64,000 bases of DNA from contig NZ_FWXV01000003.1 of the NCBI RefSeq assembly GCF_900176515.1, positions 930,001 to 994,000 on the forward strand. Reading direction: 5' to 3'. The notes below the pieces were generated by a model. That model did not search any database, was not told the DNA's origin, and saw only the letters and a program-made list of their open reading frames with translations. The stretch is from Kibdelosporangium aridum. GTDB taxonomy: Bacteria; Actinomycetota; Actinomycetes; Mycobacteriales; Pseudonocardiaceae. Each line of letters starts with the position of its first letter. Position 1 is the first letter of the stretch. The position numbers were made by a program, and so were the translations under genes. Below, piece after piece: positions 48,843 through 56,987 of the stretch.

Positions 48843-50744
48843 TTATATGACCCGCTCGTTCCCGCCGTCCACCGGGACCTGCGCGCCGGTGGTGAAACCG
48901 AAGGTCGCCGAGCACATCTCGGCCACCAACCTGCCCACTCCGGCGCTGGTCACTTCGGTTTTGAGCACGTTGCGGCGCTTGTAGTCGCCAACCGACATGC
49001 CGTAGTGGGCGGCCCGTTGTTCGAGGACTTCCCGCGTCCAGAGACCGGTGTCGAAAACGGCGTCCGGGTGGACCGTGTTCACACGGATTCCGTCCGCCGC
49101 CCATTCCAGTGCGGCGACCCGGGCCAGTTGGGTCACGGCCGCTTTCGAGGCCGAATACGCGGCCGCGCCAGGGCCAGGGGCCGGCACGTTCTTGGACGCG
49201 ATGACGACCACCCGGCCACCGTTCGGTGCCAGTTTGAGGAACGGGTGCACCTGCGTGAACAGCTCGGCGATCGCGTCGGTGTTCACGGCCAGTGTCCGCC
49301 GCCAGGTCTGCTGATCGAGCTCGGCGATCGGGGTGTTGCCGGGGAAGACCCCGGCCGACGGGATCACCATGTCGATTCCGCCGAACCGCTCGACCCCTTG
49401 CGCAATCGCTTGCTTGATGGCCTGGGAGTCGGTCACGTCCGCTCGCACGCCGAGGTAGTCCGCCGTGCTTTCGGTTTCGGTCAGGTCCACGCCGATCACG
49501 CTGGCGCCCTTGGCTTTGAGCGCTCGCACGCACGCCTTGCCGATGCCCGACGCGGCTCCCGTGACCAGCGCGACCTCGCCGGTGAACTCGGCCGGCGCAC
49601 CCGCGAGCTTGAGTTTGGCCTGTTCGAGCTCCCAGTACTCGACCTCGAACAGGTCCTTCTCGGACAGGGCCTGATACGTGCCGATCCGCTCGGCGTTCTC
49701 GATGATCCGGATGGTGTGCCGGTAGATGTCCCTGGCGATGTCGGCGTCCTTGGCACGCTTGCCGATCGTGAGCATGCCCAGTTGCGGATCGAGGATCACC
49801 CGCGGCTCGGCGTCGAGCATCACCAGGCCGTCGGTGGCGTTCTCGGCGAAGTACTCCCGGTAGTCCCGGCGGAAAGCGTCGATGTCCCTGCCGATCAGCG
49901 GAACCCGTTTGGTGCGGATGATGTGGTCCGGGGTGGCCGGGCCCCTGGTGGCCACGTCGGCCAGGTCCGCGCGGTTGACGAAGGCCATCGTCGCCGGATC
50001 GGTGTGCCTGCTGACGATCATCGGGCCGATTTCCTTGCGGATCTTCGCGATCGCCAGCGGGTCGAGCACGACCGGCTCGGCAGCCGCGCTCGTGTGCTCG
50101 CCGATTCGGGCCTCGGCCGCGCTGACCAACTGGATGTGCCGGTCGTAGGCCTCTTTGGCGGTGTCGCCGAACGTGAACAGGCCGTGGTTCATCAGGACCA
50201 CACCGACGATGTCGTCGGTGAGCTGTTCCTGGAAGAGCTCGGCGGCGACGCGTGCGAGTTTGAACCCGGGCATCACATACGGCACGACGATGACCTTGTC
50301 CCCGTAGACCTCTTTGACCAGCGGCTCCCGCTGGTTGGTCAACGTGATCACCGCGTCGGAGTGGCTGTGCAGCACCGAGGTGTGCGGCAACAGCACGTGC
50401 ATCAACGTTTCCACGCTGGGGTCTGGTGCTTTGGCGTCCAGCAGGGCGCATCGCAGCTCGTTCATCATCCGGCTGTCCGGCAGTTCCTCGAGCCGCACCA
50501 GTTGCCGCAGCCGCTCAAGGCGCAGCGGCGCGAAGCCCGGCCGTTCGATGGTCGCCAGATCCCAGCCGCTTCCCTTGACGTACAGGACTTCCACTGGTTC
50601 GCCGGTGATGTCCTGGACGGTCATCTTGACCGACGTGTTGCCGCCGCCGTGCAGGACGAGGCCGGGCTCCGCGCCGAGCAGCCGCGAGGCTTGGACGCAG
50701 TCATCGAGCGGGTCGGGATACGTTTCAGCCCAACGGTTTTCCAT
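48843..50744 (-). CDS. bifunctional class II aldolase / short-chain dehydrogenase
   Basis: 633 aa fusion. Residues about 1-385 are a class II (zinc) aldolase with LVLHGGGNTSVK, the zinc histidines HSHSDAV and a third in NHGLFTFG. Residues about 390-633 are an SDR with TGAASGIGKA and the YSASK catalytic motif. Similar fusions act in rhamnulose-1-phosphate catabolism. Here mtnA overlaps its start by 20 nt, which points to 5-methylthioribulose-1-phosphate or 5-deoxyribulose-1-phosphate as aldolase substrate, with the SDR converting the released aldehyde (inference). Start ATG 50744 has GGA 7 nt upstream; ATG 50759 is possible. Confidence 0.9.
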   Translation of the reverse strand: MENRWAETYPDPLDDCVQASRLLGAEPGLVLHGGGNTSVKMTVQDITGEPVEVLYVKGSGWDLATIERPGFAPLRLERLRQLVRLEELPDSRMMNELRCALLDAKAPDPSVETLMHVLLPHTSVLHSHSDAVITLTNQREPLVKEVYGDKVIVVPYVMPGFKLARVAAELFQEQLTDDIVGVVLMNHGLFTFGDTAKEAYDRHIQLVSAAEARIGEHTSAAAEPVVLDPLAIAKIRKEIGPMIVSRHTDPATMAFVNRADLADVATRGPATPDHIIRTKRVPLIGRDIDAFRRDYREYFAENATDGLVMLDAEPRVILDPQLGMLTIGKRAKDADIARDIYRHTIRIIENAERIGTYQALSEKDLFEVEYWELEQAKLKLAGAPAEFTGEVALVTGAASGIGKACVRALKAKGASVIGVDLTETESTADYLGVRADVTDSQAIKQAIAQGVERFGGIDMVIPSAGVFPGNTPIAELDQQTWRRTLAVNTDAIAELFTQVHPFLKLAPNGGRVVVIASKNVPAPGPGAAAYSASKAAVTQLARVAALEWAADGIRVNTVHPDAVFDTGLWTREVLEQRAAHYGMSVGDYKRRNVLKTEVTSAGVGRLVAEMCSATFGFTTGAQVPVDGGNERVI

Positions 50745-51684
50745 TGATGATCCGTTCATCGGTGACGATCGCGGTGACCAAGTCTGCCGGAGTGACGTCG
50801 AAGGCGTAGTTCAGCGCCTTGCTGCCGTCTGGCGTGTGTTCGCCAAGGATCTCGGCGGCGTCCCTGATCTCGATCTCGACCTGTGAACCGTCCGGTGTGT
50901 CCGGGTCGATCGTGGATTCCGGCGCGGCGACAAGGAAAGGAATGCCCGCCCGATGCGCGGCGAGAGCCAGCGGATACGTGCCGATCTTGTTGACCACATC
51001 GCCGTTGGCCGCGATCCGGTCAGCGCCCACGATCACAGCGTCGACCAGCCCTCTGGCGAGAACAGTTGGCCCTGCGGAGTCGACAACTACCGTGTGGTCG
51101 ATACCCATCTGCTGCAGTTCCCACGCCGTCAAACGCGCGCCTTGCAGCAGCGGACGCGTTTCGTCGAGGTAGACGTGCCCTATGGCGCCACGCTCTTGCA
51201 GAGCTCTGACAACGCCTAAGGCCGTCCCCCACTCGACGCACGCGAGCGCGCCCGCGTTGCAGTGCGTATGGACGTTGATTCGTGGTCCGAGGCGGTCGAT
51301 CAGCCACTGCGCGCCTCTACGGCCGAGGTCGGCGTTGCGCCGGATGTCGTCTTCGAGGATGTGCTTGGCCTCTTCGATCATGGCTTCGGCGCCCTGATCG
51401 AGTTCGGCGAGCACTTTGCCGACTCCCCACGACAAGTTCACGGCGGTCGGCCGGGCCTTGCTGATCTTCTCGGCCGCCTCGCGCACGTCATCGCCGTTTT
51501 TCGCGGCCAGCGCGACACCGAGAGCGCCGGCGACGCCCAGGGCCGGTGCGCCTCTGACGGCCAAGCGTTTGATCGAGTCGATGAGTTCGTCGACCGTGTC
51601 GACGTGGATGACCTTCACGGTGCCGGGCAGCAGGGTCTGATCAATCAGGACAATTCGGTCGTTGCGCCAGTCGATCGTCCGCAT
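50725..51684 (-). CDS. mtnA: S-methyl-5-thioribose-1-phosphate isomerase
   Basis: 319 aa, member of the eIF2B-like isomerase family. Conserved THCNAGALA (catalytic Cys about residue 142) and GADRIAANGDVVNKIGTY with the catalytic Asp. It isomerises 5-methylthioribose-1-phosphate (or 5-deoxyribose-1-phosphate) to the 2-keto sugar phosphate. ATG 51684 with AGGA upstream; the longer frame is rejected. Dehydratase and enolase-phosphatase genes of the universal methionine salvage pathway (mtnB, mtnC, mtnD) are absent nearby; a fused aldolase follows instead. Confidence 0.93.
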   Translation of the reverse strand: MRTIDWRNDRIVLIDQTLLPGTVKVIHVDTVDELIDSIKRLAVRGAPALGVAGALGVALAAKNGDDVREAAEKISKARPTAVNLSWGVGKVLAELDQGAEAMIEEAKHILEDDIRRNADLGRRGAQWLIDRLGPRINVHTHCNAGALACVEWGTALGVVRALQERGAIGHVYLDETRPLLQGARLTAWELQQMGIDHTVVVDSAGPTVLARGLVDAVIVGADRIAANGDVVNKIGTYPLALAAHRAGIPFLVAAPESTIDPDTPDGSQVEIEIRDAAEILGEHTPDGSKALNYAFDVTPADLVTAIVTDERIINGKPLG

Positions 51685-51689
51685 GGGTC

Positions 51690-51911
51690 CTACTCTTCCA
51701 GCTTCTTCACCGCCTCGGCTTGGTCGCGCCGGTCGTTCACGCCACGCAACACGCCCGACGCCGCCCCGCCCGCAGCGGCAACCGACCGCTGAGCGGTGTC
51801 GGCTGCGTGGGGCGAGGTGGACCAGCGGTTGGGGGTGGGCGGCCCCGCAGGGGGTCGGAATGTGACAGTCCGGCTTTGGCGACCAAGCCCGTCCGAGCGG
51901 AGCGAGGACAA
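51690..51911 (-). CDS. possible small protein upstream of mtnA, 73 aa
   Basis: An open frame with GC-rich third positions ends in TAG 5 nt before the mtnA ATG. The C-terminal part (RGVNDRRDQAEAVKKLEE) looks like a charged helix. The TTG start at 51911 has no convincing ribosome-binding site, and the frame is not recognised. The remainder of the mtnA-VOC gap (51685-51948) holds only the promoter listed separately. It may be a chance frame. Confidence 0.3.
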   Translation of the reverse strand: MSSLRSDGLGRQSRTVTFRPPAGPPTPNRWSTSPHAADTAQRSVAAAGGAASGVLRGVNDRRDQAEAVKKLEE

Positions 51912-51918
51912 TCCAAAA

Positions 51919-51941
51919 CTGTCGGTGGTCGGGTCTAACGT
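51919..51941 (+). promoter_or_regulatory. PafBC-type promoter of the VOC-yaaA unit
   Basis: CTGTCGGTG (51919-51927), 8 nt, TAACGT (51936-51941). Same nine-base box and spacing as 24053-24075 and matching the mycobacterial RecA-independent damage promoter apart from the first base. The -10 ends 7 nt before ATG 51949, so leaderless. Confidence 0.75.
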
Positions 51942-51948
51942 CGCGGCC

Positions 51949-52299
51949 ATGCACCTGAAGATGATCACCATTGACTGCGCTGAGCCCCGTGACCTGGCGA
52001 CTTTCTGGACCGCGGCGCTCGGCACCGAGATCGCGAGCGACTATGAAGGCCATTTTGTGATGCTGGCGCCGTGGGACCCCTCGGGGGTGGCCCTCGGCCT
52101 GCAGAAGGTTCCCGAGGAGCTGGCCGGCAAGAACCGCGTCCACATCGACCTGCACACCGAGGACCGCATGGCTGAGGTCGACCGGTTAGTCGGCCTGGGG
52201 GCCGCCATAGTCGACGAGCAGAAGGTGCCGGGGCTGTCCTGGACAGTGCTGGCCGACCCGGCCGGGAACGTCTTCTGCGTAGCCGGAGAGGAGCACTAA
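51949..52299 (+). CDS. VOC-superfamily (glyoxalase-like) protein
   Basis: 116 aa. Glyoxalase-fold halves: MITIDCAEPRDLATFWTAALG and VHIDLHTEDRMAEVDRLVGLGA ... WTVLADPAGNVFCV. Small actinomycete single-domain VOC proteins of this kind are of unknown substrate. ATG 51949 directly follows a PafBC-type promoter, so damage-inducible expression is predicted. The yaaA gene starts 15 nt after its stop and could be co-transcribed. Confidence 0.9.
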   Translation: MHLKMITIDCAEPRDLATFWTAALGTEIASDYEGHFVMLAPWDPSGVALGLQKVPEELAGKNRVHIDLHTEDRMAEVDRLVGLGAAIVDEQKVPGLSWTVLADPAGNVFCVAGEEH

Positions 52300-52313
52300 G
52301 TAAACTTCCCAGC

Positions 52314-53051
52314 GTGCTCGTGCTGCTTCCGCCATCGGAGACCAAGGCCGAGGGCGGTTCCGGCCCTTCGCTCGACCTGACCGCGCTGTCGTTCCCCGAA
52401 CTGGAGCCGGTCCGGGCGAAGCTGCTGGCCGCTCTGGTCGACCTCGCACAGGACGTCCCGGCCAGCCTGGCCGCGCTCGGCTTGTCGGAACGCCAGTCGG
52501 CCGAGGTCACGCGGAACGCGGAGCTGCATTCGTCGCCGACGATGCCTTCGTTGTCGCGCTACACGGGTGTGCTCTACGACGCATTGGACGTTCCCGGCAT
52601 GAAACCGGCAGAGCGCCGTCGTGCCTCCGGGCGGCTCGCGGTGGCGTCGGCTCTGTTCGGGTTGGTCCGTGCGGACGATCACGTGCCCGCGTACCGGCTT
52701 TCGGCATCGAGTTCGGTCCCTGGGGTCGGGCCGCTGGGCGCACTGTGGCGCCCAGCGTTGGAGCCAGTTCTTGCCGGACTTGACGGCCTTGTCGTTGACA
52801 TGCGTTCAGGCCCGTACGCCGGACTGGCCAAGATCCCCGGCGCCATCACAGTCAAAGTAGTGAGTGAGGAGAAAGGCGGACGTCGTCTCGCGGTCACGCA
52901 CTTCAACAAGGCGCACAAGGGCAAACTGGCTCGCGCCCTGGCGTGCGCGCCATCCGAACCGGACTCCGTGCGCAAGATGATTGCCGTTGCGGCCAAAGCA
53001 GATCTGCGTCTCGAGCAGACCGGGCCGACCGCGCTCGAGCTCGTGATCTGA
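52314..53051 (+). CDS. yaaA: peroxide stress protein YaaA (DUF328)
   Basis: 245 aa. Motifs MLVLLPPSETKAEGG at the N-terminus, YTGVLYDALD, VVDMRSGPYAGL, and the basic HFNKAHKGKLARAL segment are those of YaaA/UPF0246. E. coli YaaA lowers free iron during H2O2 stress and so protects DNA from Fenton damage. GTG 52314 lies 7 nt after a TAAACT box, so it may have its own leaderless start in addition to read-through from the damage-type promoter at 51919. Confidence 0.93.
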   Translation: MLVLLPPSETKAEGGSGPSLDLTALSFPELEPVRAKLLAALVDLAQDVPASLAALGLSERQSAEVTRNAELHSSPTMPSLSRYTGVLYDALDVPGMKPAERRRASGRLAVASALFGLVRADDHVPAYRLSASSSVPGVGPLGALWRPALEPVLAGLDGLVVDMRSGPYAGLAKIPGAITVKVVSEEKGGRRLAVTHFNKAHKGKLARALACAPSEPDSVRKMIAVAAKADLRLEQTGPTALELVI

Positions 53052-53266
53052 CTTGCGCCGAAGGAATAAAGTGGACGCGTAACGTTCGCTACGTCACAGC
53101 GGGACTAATCGGTTCGAGGCCGAGGTTGTGCTTCAGGTAAGCTGATCAGTACTACGAGCGGCCACACGGGCCGCCAAGCTCCCCCCAATCCATTCGGCGC
53201 ATCCGTGCGCCGGGCTCGTCCGGCGGAAAAACCTGCTCGGGACGTGCCAACTTCCGAGAGGTCTTC
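53052..53266 (+). other. leader region of the DEAD-box helicase gene
   Basis: 215 nt without a supported gene. It contains the perfect 7-bp hairpin CGGCGCA-TCC-GTGCGCCG about 75 nt before the helicase start and other GC-rich stems. Long structured leaders are usual for cold-induced DEAD-box RNA helicases; the upstream promoter could not be fixed. A T-arm-like GGTTCGAGGCC at about 53111 has no matching acceptor stem. Confidence 0.4.
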
Positions 53267-54685
53267 GTGTCACCGAAGTTCGACCAGCTGGGCCTGCCCC
53301 AGCCGCTACTCGCCGCCCTGTCCGAGGCCGGCATCGCCGAACCGTTCCCGATCCAGTCCGCGACCCTGCCCGACGCACTCGCGGGCAAGGACGTGCTCGG
53401 CCGGGCGCAGACCGGTTCCGGCAAAACCCTTGCCTTCGGCCTTGCTCTGCTGACCCAGCTGGACGGCGGCCGCGCCAAGCCGAAGCGGCCGCGCGCGCTC
53501 ATCCTTGTCCCGACGCGGGAACTGGCCCTGCAGGTCAGTGACGCACTGTCGCCGCTCGCTCGCGCGCTCGGCCTGTGGTGCCGTGCCGCGGTCGGCGGAA
53601 TGTCCTTCGTCAAGCAGGCCGAGGCGTTGCGCCGCGGTGTCGACTTGCTGATCGCCACGCCTGGCCGGTTGTCCGACCACGTGCGCCAGGGCACCGTCAC
53701 CCTCCACGACATCCGGTACACGGCGATCGACGAAGCCGACCAGATGGCGGACATGGGTTTCCTGCCGCAGGTCCGCGAGATCATGGACCAGACCGACCCG
53801 ACCGGCCAGCGGCTGCTGTTCTCCGCCACCCTCGACGGTGACGTTGACCAGCTGATCAGGCAGTACATGAAGAACCCGGTCACCCACTCGGTCGCACCCG
53901 CGACCGCCAGCGTGACCACAATGGACCACCATGTGCTGCTGGTTTCCCGCGACGACAAGCCGAACGTGATCGCCGAGGTCGCCGCCCGCGAGGGCCGCAC
54001 GATCATGTTCGTGCGCACCAAGCACCACGTCGACCGGCTCGCCACCCGCCTGCGCTCCATCGGCATCAACGCCGGCGCGCTGCACGGCGGCAAGGCCCAG
54101 GGTGCACGCACCCGCGTGCTCGGCGAGTTCAAGGACGGCCACACGCCCGTGCTGATCGCGACGGACGTCGCCGCCCGCGGCATCCACGTCGACGACGTCA
54201 GCCTGGTCGTGCACGTCGACCCGCCCGCCGACCCGAAGGACTACCTGCACCGCGCAGGCCGCACGGCCCGCGCAGGCCAGTCCGGCACCGTCGTCACCCT
54301 GGTCACCCACGACCAGCGGCACAGCGTCCGCCGGATGACCGACCGCGCAGGCGTCCGCGCCCGCAACGTCAAGGTCCGCCCCGGCGACGCGGAGCTGATC
54401 CGCATCACCGGCGCCCGCACGCCGAGCGGCGAGCCCGTGCCCGAGCGCGTGATCGAACCCCGCCGCCCCAAGGGCCCCCGCACCGGAGGCTTCAAGGGCA
54501 ACGGCGGCGGCCACCGCAAGTTCAACGGGGAGCGCAAGTTCTCCGGCGGTGACCGCAAGTTCGGCGGCGAACGGAAGTTCTCCGGCGAGCGCAAGCGCGA
54601 CGGCTCCGCCCAAGGCGGCAACCGCCCGTTCCGCGGCAAGCGCGACGGCGGCCGCCACTCCGGCCGCAAGGTCGCTGCGGAATAA
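53267..54685 (+). CDS. DEAD-box RNA helicase with basic Gly/Arg/Lys tail
   Basis: 472 aa. Q motif FPIQSATLP, motif I GRAQTGSGKTLA, Ia PTRELA, motif II DEAD (IDEADQMADMG), motif III SAT, C-domain TDVAARGIHVDDVSLVVH and HRAGRTAR. The last 65 residues are a low-complexity tail with repeated RKFxGG/RKFSG units, an RNA-binding extension. Role in RNA unfolding, ribosome assembly or decay. GTG start with a GAGAGG site upstream. Single gene, ended by a strong terminator. Confidence 0.95.
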   Translation: MSPKFDQLGLPQPLLAALSEAGIAEPFPIQSATLPDALAGKDVLGRAQTGSGKTLAFGLALLTQLDGGRAKPKRPRALILVPTRELALQVSDALSPLARALGLWCRAAVGGMSFVKQAEALRRGVDLLIATPGRLSDHVRQGTVTLHDIRYTAIDEADQMADMGFLPQVREIMDQTDPTGQRLLFSATLDGDVDQLIRQYMKNPVTHSVAPATASVTTMDHHVLLVSRDDKPNVIAEVAAREGRTIMFVRTKHHVDRLATRLRSIGINAGALHGGKAQGARTRVLGEFKDGHTPVLIATDVAARGIHVDDVSLVVHVDPPADPKDYLHRAGRTARAGQSGTVVTLVTHDQRHSVRRMTDRAGVRARNVKVRPGDAELIRITGARTPSGEPVPERVIEPRRPKGPRTGGFKGNGGGHRKFNGERKFSGGDRKFGGERKFSGERKRDGSAQGGNRPFRGKRDGGRHSGRKVAAE

Positions 54686-54694
54686 GAACGCACA

Positions 54695-54726
54695 AAGAAG
54701 CCCCCGGCTCCGGCCGGGGGCTTCTT
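54695..54726. terminator. 14-bp terminator between helicase and cysG-like genes
   Basis: Perfect arms 54695-54708 and 54713-54726 with a TCCG loop, starting with AAGAAG and ending with CTTCTT, so U-rich in both directions. Strong bidirectional terminator. Confidence 0.92.
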
Positions 54727-54731
54727 GGCTT

Positions 54732-55958
54732 TCAGCCCAGTTCGGACAGGCCTGCGACGGGGCCGAATACGATGATCGCGGGTGGGCGGATGCCTGCCTC
54801 GCGAACGTCCTCAGTCACCTTGTCCAATGTGGATCGGACCACGCGCTGGTTACGGGTCGTGCCCTCCTGGACCACGGCGGCAGGTGTGTCGGCGGGACGC
54901 CCACCAGCCAATAGGGCCGCAGCGAACTCGCCGATTCGCTCGACGCCCATCAGCAGCACGATCGTGCCGCGGAGCCGGGCAAGCGCCGACCAGTCCACAA
55001 GGGACTGTTCTGAGTCCGGGCCGACGTGGCCGGAGACCACGACGACTTCGTGGGCCACTCCTCGGTGGGTCACTGGGACACCAGCAACCGCAGGGGCGGC
55101 GAACGCTGAAGTCACGCCAGGGACCACCGTCACCGGCACGCCGGCCTTGGCGCAGGCGATCAGTTCTTCGAAGCCGCGGCCGAACACATACGGGTCGCCG
55201 CCTTTCAAGCGCACCACGAACTTCCCTGCCAGCGCGTTCTCGACCAACGTCTGGTTGATCACGTCCTGGCTCGCCGCGCGCCCGTAAGGGATCTTCGCCG
55301 CATCCACGACCTCGACGCTCGGTGGGAGGTCGTCGAGTAGTTCGCGGGGCGCAAGCCGGTCTGCCACAACGACATCCGCGCGTGACAGCAGGCGGCGGCC
55401 GCGGACGGTGATCAGGTCGGGGTCACCAGGGCCGCCGCCGACCAAAGCCACGCCTGGCAGCTCCGAGGCCGACGGCCGTGCCTCGATACGGCCTGAGCGC
55501 AGCGCCTCAAGAAGCTCATCGCGTACGGCTCCCGAGCGGCGGTACTCGCCGCCAGCGAGAACACCGACCAACAGACCGTCGTGGTCGCCGACCGCGGGGG
55601 TGACGGCGCTGCCCTCGGTGCCTGCGTCGGCGCGGACGCAGAAGACACGGACCTCCTCGGCCTCCGCGGAGACCGCTGCATTCACTGCTGAGTCGGACGC
55701 ACAACTCACCACGTACCAGGCGTCTGCGAGGTCGCCGTGCTGGTACGGCCGCTGGTGCCAGGTGATCTCGCCGTTGTCTGCCATTGCTTGGACGGCGGGG
55801 GTTGCCGATGGGGCGACCACCTCCACTCGTGCACCTGCGGACACAAGACGGGGCAGGCGTCGTTGCGCAACCGTGCCCGCGCCTACGACGACAACCCTGC
55901 GACCGGTCAGCGAGAGACCGGCCAGGTAATGCGGCTCGTTGTGCATGACGGACAGCAT
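54732..55958 (-). CDS. uroporphyrinogen-III C-methyltransferase fused to precorrin-2 dehydrogenase
   Basis: 408 aa. N-terminal about 150 residues: NAD-dependent precorrin-2 dehydrogenase fold (VVVVGAGTVAQRRLP). C-terminal about 240 residues: SUMT (GGGPGDPDLITVRGRRLL, IPYGRAASQDVINQ, RLKGGDPYVFGRGFEE). It makes precorrin-2 from uroporphyrinogen III with two SAM and oxidises it to sirohydrochlorin, for siroheme or cobalamin. It is shorter than E. coli CysG; the region between the two domains is reduced. ATG 55958 with AGGGGA 6 nt upstream; no other siroheme gene is in the window. Confidence 0.94.
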   Translation of the reverse strand: MLSVMHNEPHYLAGLSLTGRRVVVVGAGTVAQRRLPRLVSAGARVEVVAPSATPAVQAMADNGEITWHQRPYQHGDLADAWYVVSCASDSAVNAAVSAEAEEVRVFCVRADAGTEGSAVTPAVGDHDGLLVGVLAGGEYRRSGAVRDELLEALRSGRIEARPSASELPGVALVGGGPGDPDLITVRGRRLLSRADVVVADRLAPRELLDDLPPSVEVVDAAKIPYGRAASQDVINQTLVENALAGKFVVRLKGGDPYVFGRGFEELIACAKAGVPVTVVPGVTSAFAAPAVAGVPVTHRGVAHEVVVVSGHVGPDSEQSLVDWSALARLRGTIVLLMGVERIGEFAAALLAGGRPADTPAAVVQEGTTRNQRVVRSTLDKVTEDVREAGIRPPAIIVFGPVAGLSELG

Positions 55959-56030
55959 GCCTCGTCCCCTGGATGACTCGCGTCACGACGCCCATCGAAT
56001 TCGTCACATCCACCGACTAATGTCCCCAAG

Positions 56031-56945
56031 GTGAGCGACGACTTCGACACACGGACGCTGCAGCTCAAGGGCGACATCATCGCGACCCTGGTGCGCGTGC
56101 CCGCCGACGGCGAGACCCGCGGCGCGATTCTCTACGTGCACGGATTCGCCGACTACTTCTTCCAGCGGCACGTCGCTGAGCACTTCACCGCGCAGGGCTA
56201 CGACTTCTACGCGGTCGACCTGCGCTATTACGGTCGCTCGCTGCGTGACGGCGACACGCCGAACTTCGCCCTCGACCTGAGCATCTACTACGAGGAGCTG
56301 GACGCCGCCGCCGAACTGATCCGTGAGGACGGGCACGAGCGGTTCACGGTCATGGCGCACTCCACCGGCGGTCTGATCACGCCGTTGTGGCTGGACGCGC
56401 GCAAGGATCTCCCGGTCGACGCGCTCGTGCTGAACAGTCCGTGGTTCGAGCTCGCTGAGCCGTGGCTTGCGCGCACTGTCGGCACTGCCGCGATCAAGGC
56501 GCTCGGGCGCTATTTGCCGAAGCTCGTGCTGCGCCCCGGGCTTGGCGGGGTGTACGGCCAGAGCATCCACAAGGACCACCACGGCGAGTGGGATTTCGAT
56601 CTCAAGATGAAGCCGCTCAACGCGTTCCCGGTGCTGCTGGGCTGGCTGCGGGCGATCCGGATCGGGCACGCCAAGCTCCAGGCCGGCCTTGATGTCCGTG
56701 TTCCCATCCTCGTGTTGCACTCGAGCCGCAGTCTGCTGCGTGCCAAGGCGTGGACGCCCGAGGCGATGACCGCCGACACCGTTCTGGATGTCGCCGACAT
56801 GGTGAAATATGCGCCAAAACTGGGGCGTGACGTCACGGTCGTGGAGATCGCGGACGGTCTGCACGACCTGTTCCTGTCCGCCGAGGCGGTCCGGACCAAG
56901 GCGTTGACCGAAGTTGACAACTGGCTGGCCCGACAGGCGTCATAA
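56031..56945 (+). CDS. alpha/beta hydrolase (monoacylglycerol lipase-like)
   Basis: 304 aa. Oxyanion region YVHGFADYFFQRHVAEHF, nucleophile elbow AHSTGGL, then LHSSRSLL and a C-terminal ADGLHDLFLS carrying the catalytic His. Serine aminopeptidase/lysophospholipase (S33) type; substrate unknown. GTG 56031 is close behind TAATGT (56017-56022), so leaderless. The DeoR operator begins at its stop codon. Confidence 0.9.
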   Translation: MSDDFDTRTLQLKGDIIATLVRVPADGETRGAILYVHGFADYFFQRHVAEHFTAQGYDFYAVDLRYYGRSLRDGDTPNFALDLSIYYEELDAAAELIREDGHERFTVMAHSTGGLITPLWLDARKDLPVDALVLNSPWFELAEPWLARTVGTAAIKALGRYLPKLVLRPGLGGVYGQSIHKDHHGEWDFDLKMKPLNAFPVLLGWLRAIRIGHAKLQAGLDVRVPILVLHSSRSLLRAKAWTPEAMTADTVLDVADMVKYAPKLGRDVTVVEIADGLHDLFLSAEAVRTKALTEVDNWLARQAS

Positions 56946-56981
56946 CCGATCACTTTCAGTACACAAGTGGTCAGGTAACCT
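56944..56981 (+). promoter_or_regulatory. promoter and operator of the DeoR regulator
   Basis: AACCGATCACTTTC (56944-56957) recurs at 57800-57813 with one change. It is part of the inverted repeat GATCACTT-N9-AAGTGGTC (56948-56972, 7 of 8 paired). TAACCT (56976-56981) lies 6 nt before the DeoR ATG. The repeat covers the -35 to -10 zone, fitting autorepression. Confidence 0.6.
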
Positions 56982-56987
56982 CGGCGC

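Noticed and set aside
53105..53125. tRNA T-arm-like GGTTCGAGGCC
   Set aside because: Only a 4-bp arm forms; no acceptor or anticodon stem at the required distances.
56031..56945. Co-operon of the alpha/beta hydrolase with the DeoR-ABC genes
   Set aside because: A separate promoter and operator for the DeoR gene lie directly after the hydrolase stop, so a shared function is not supported.
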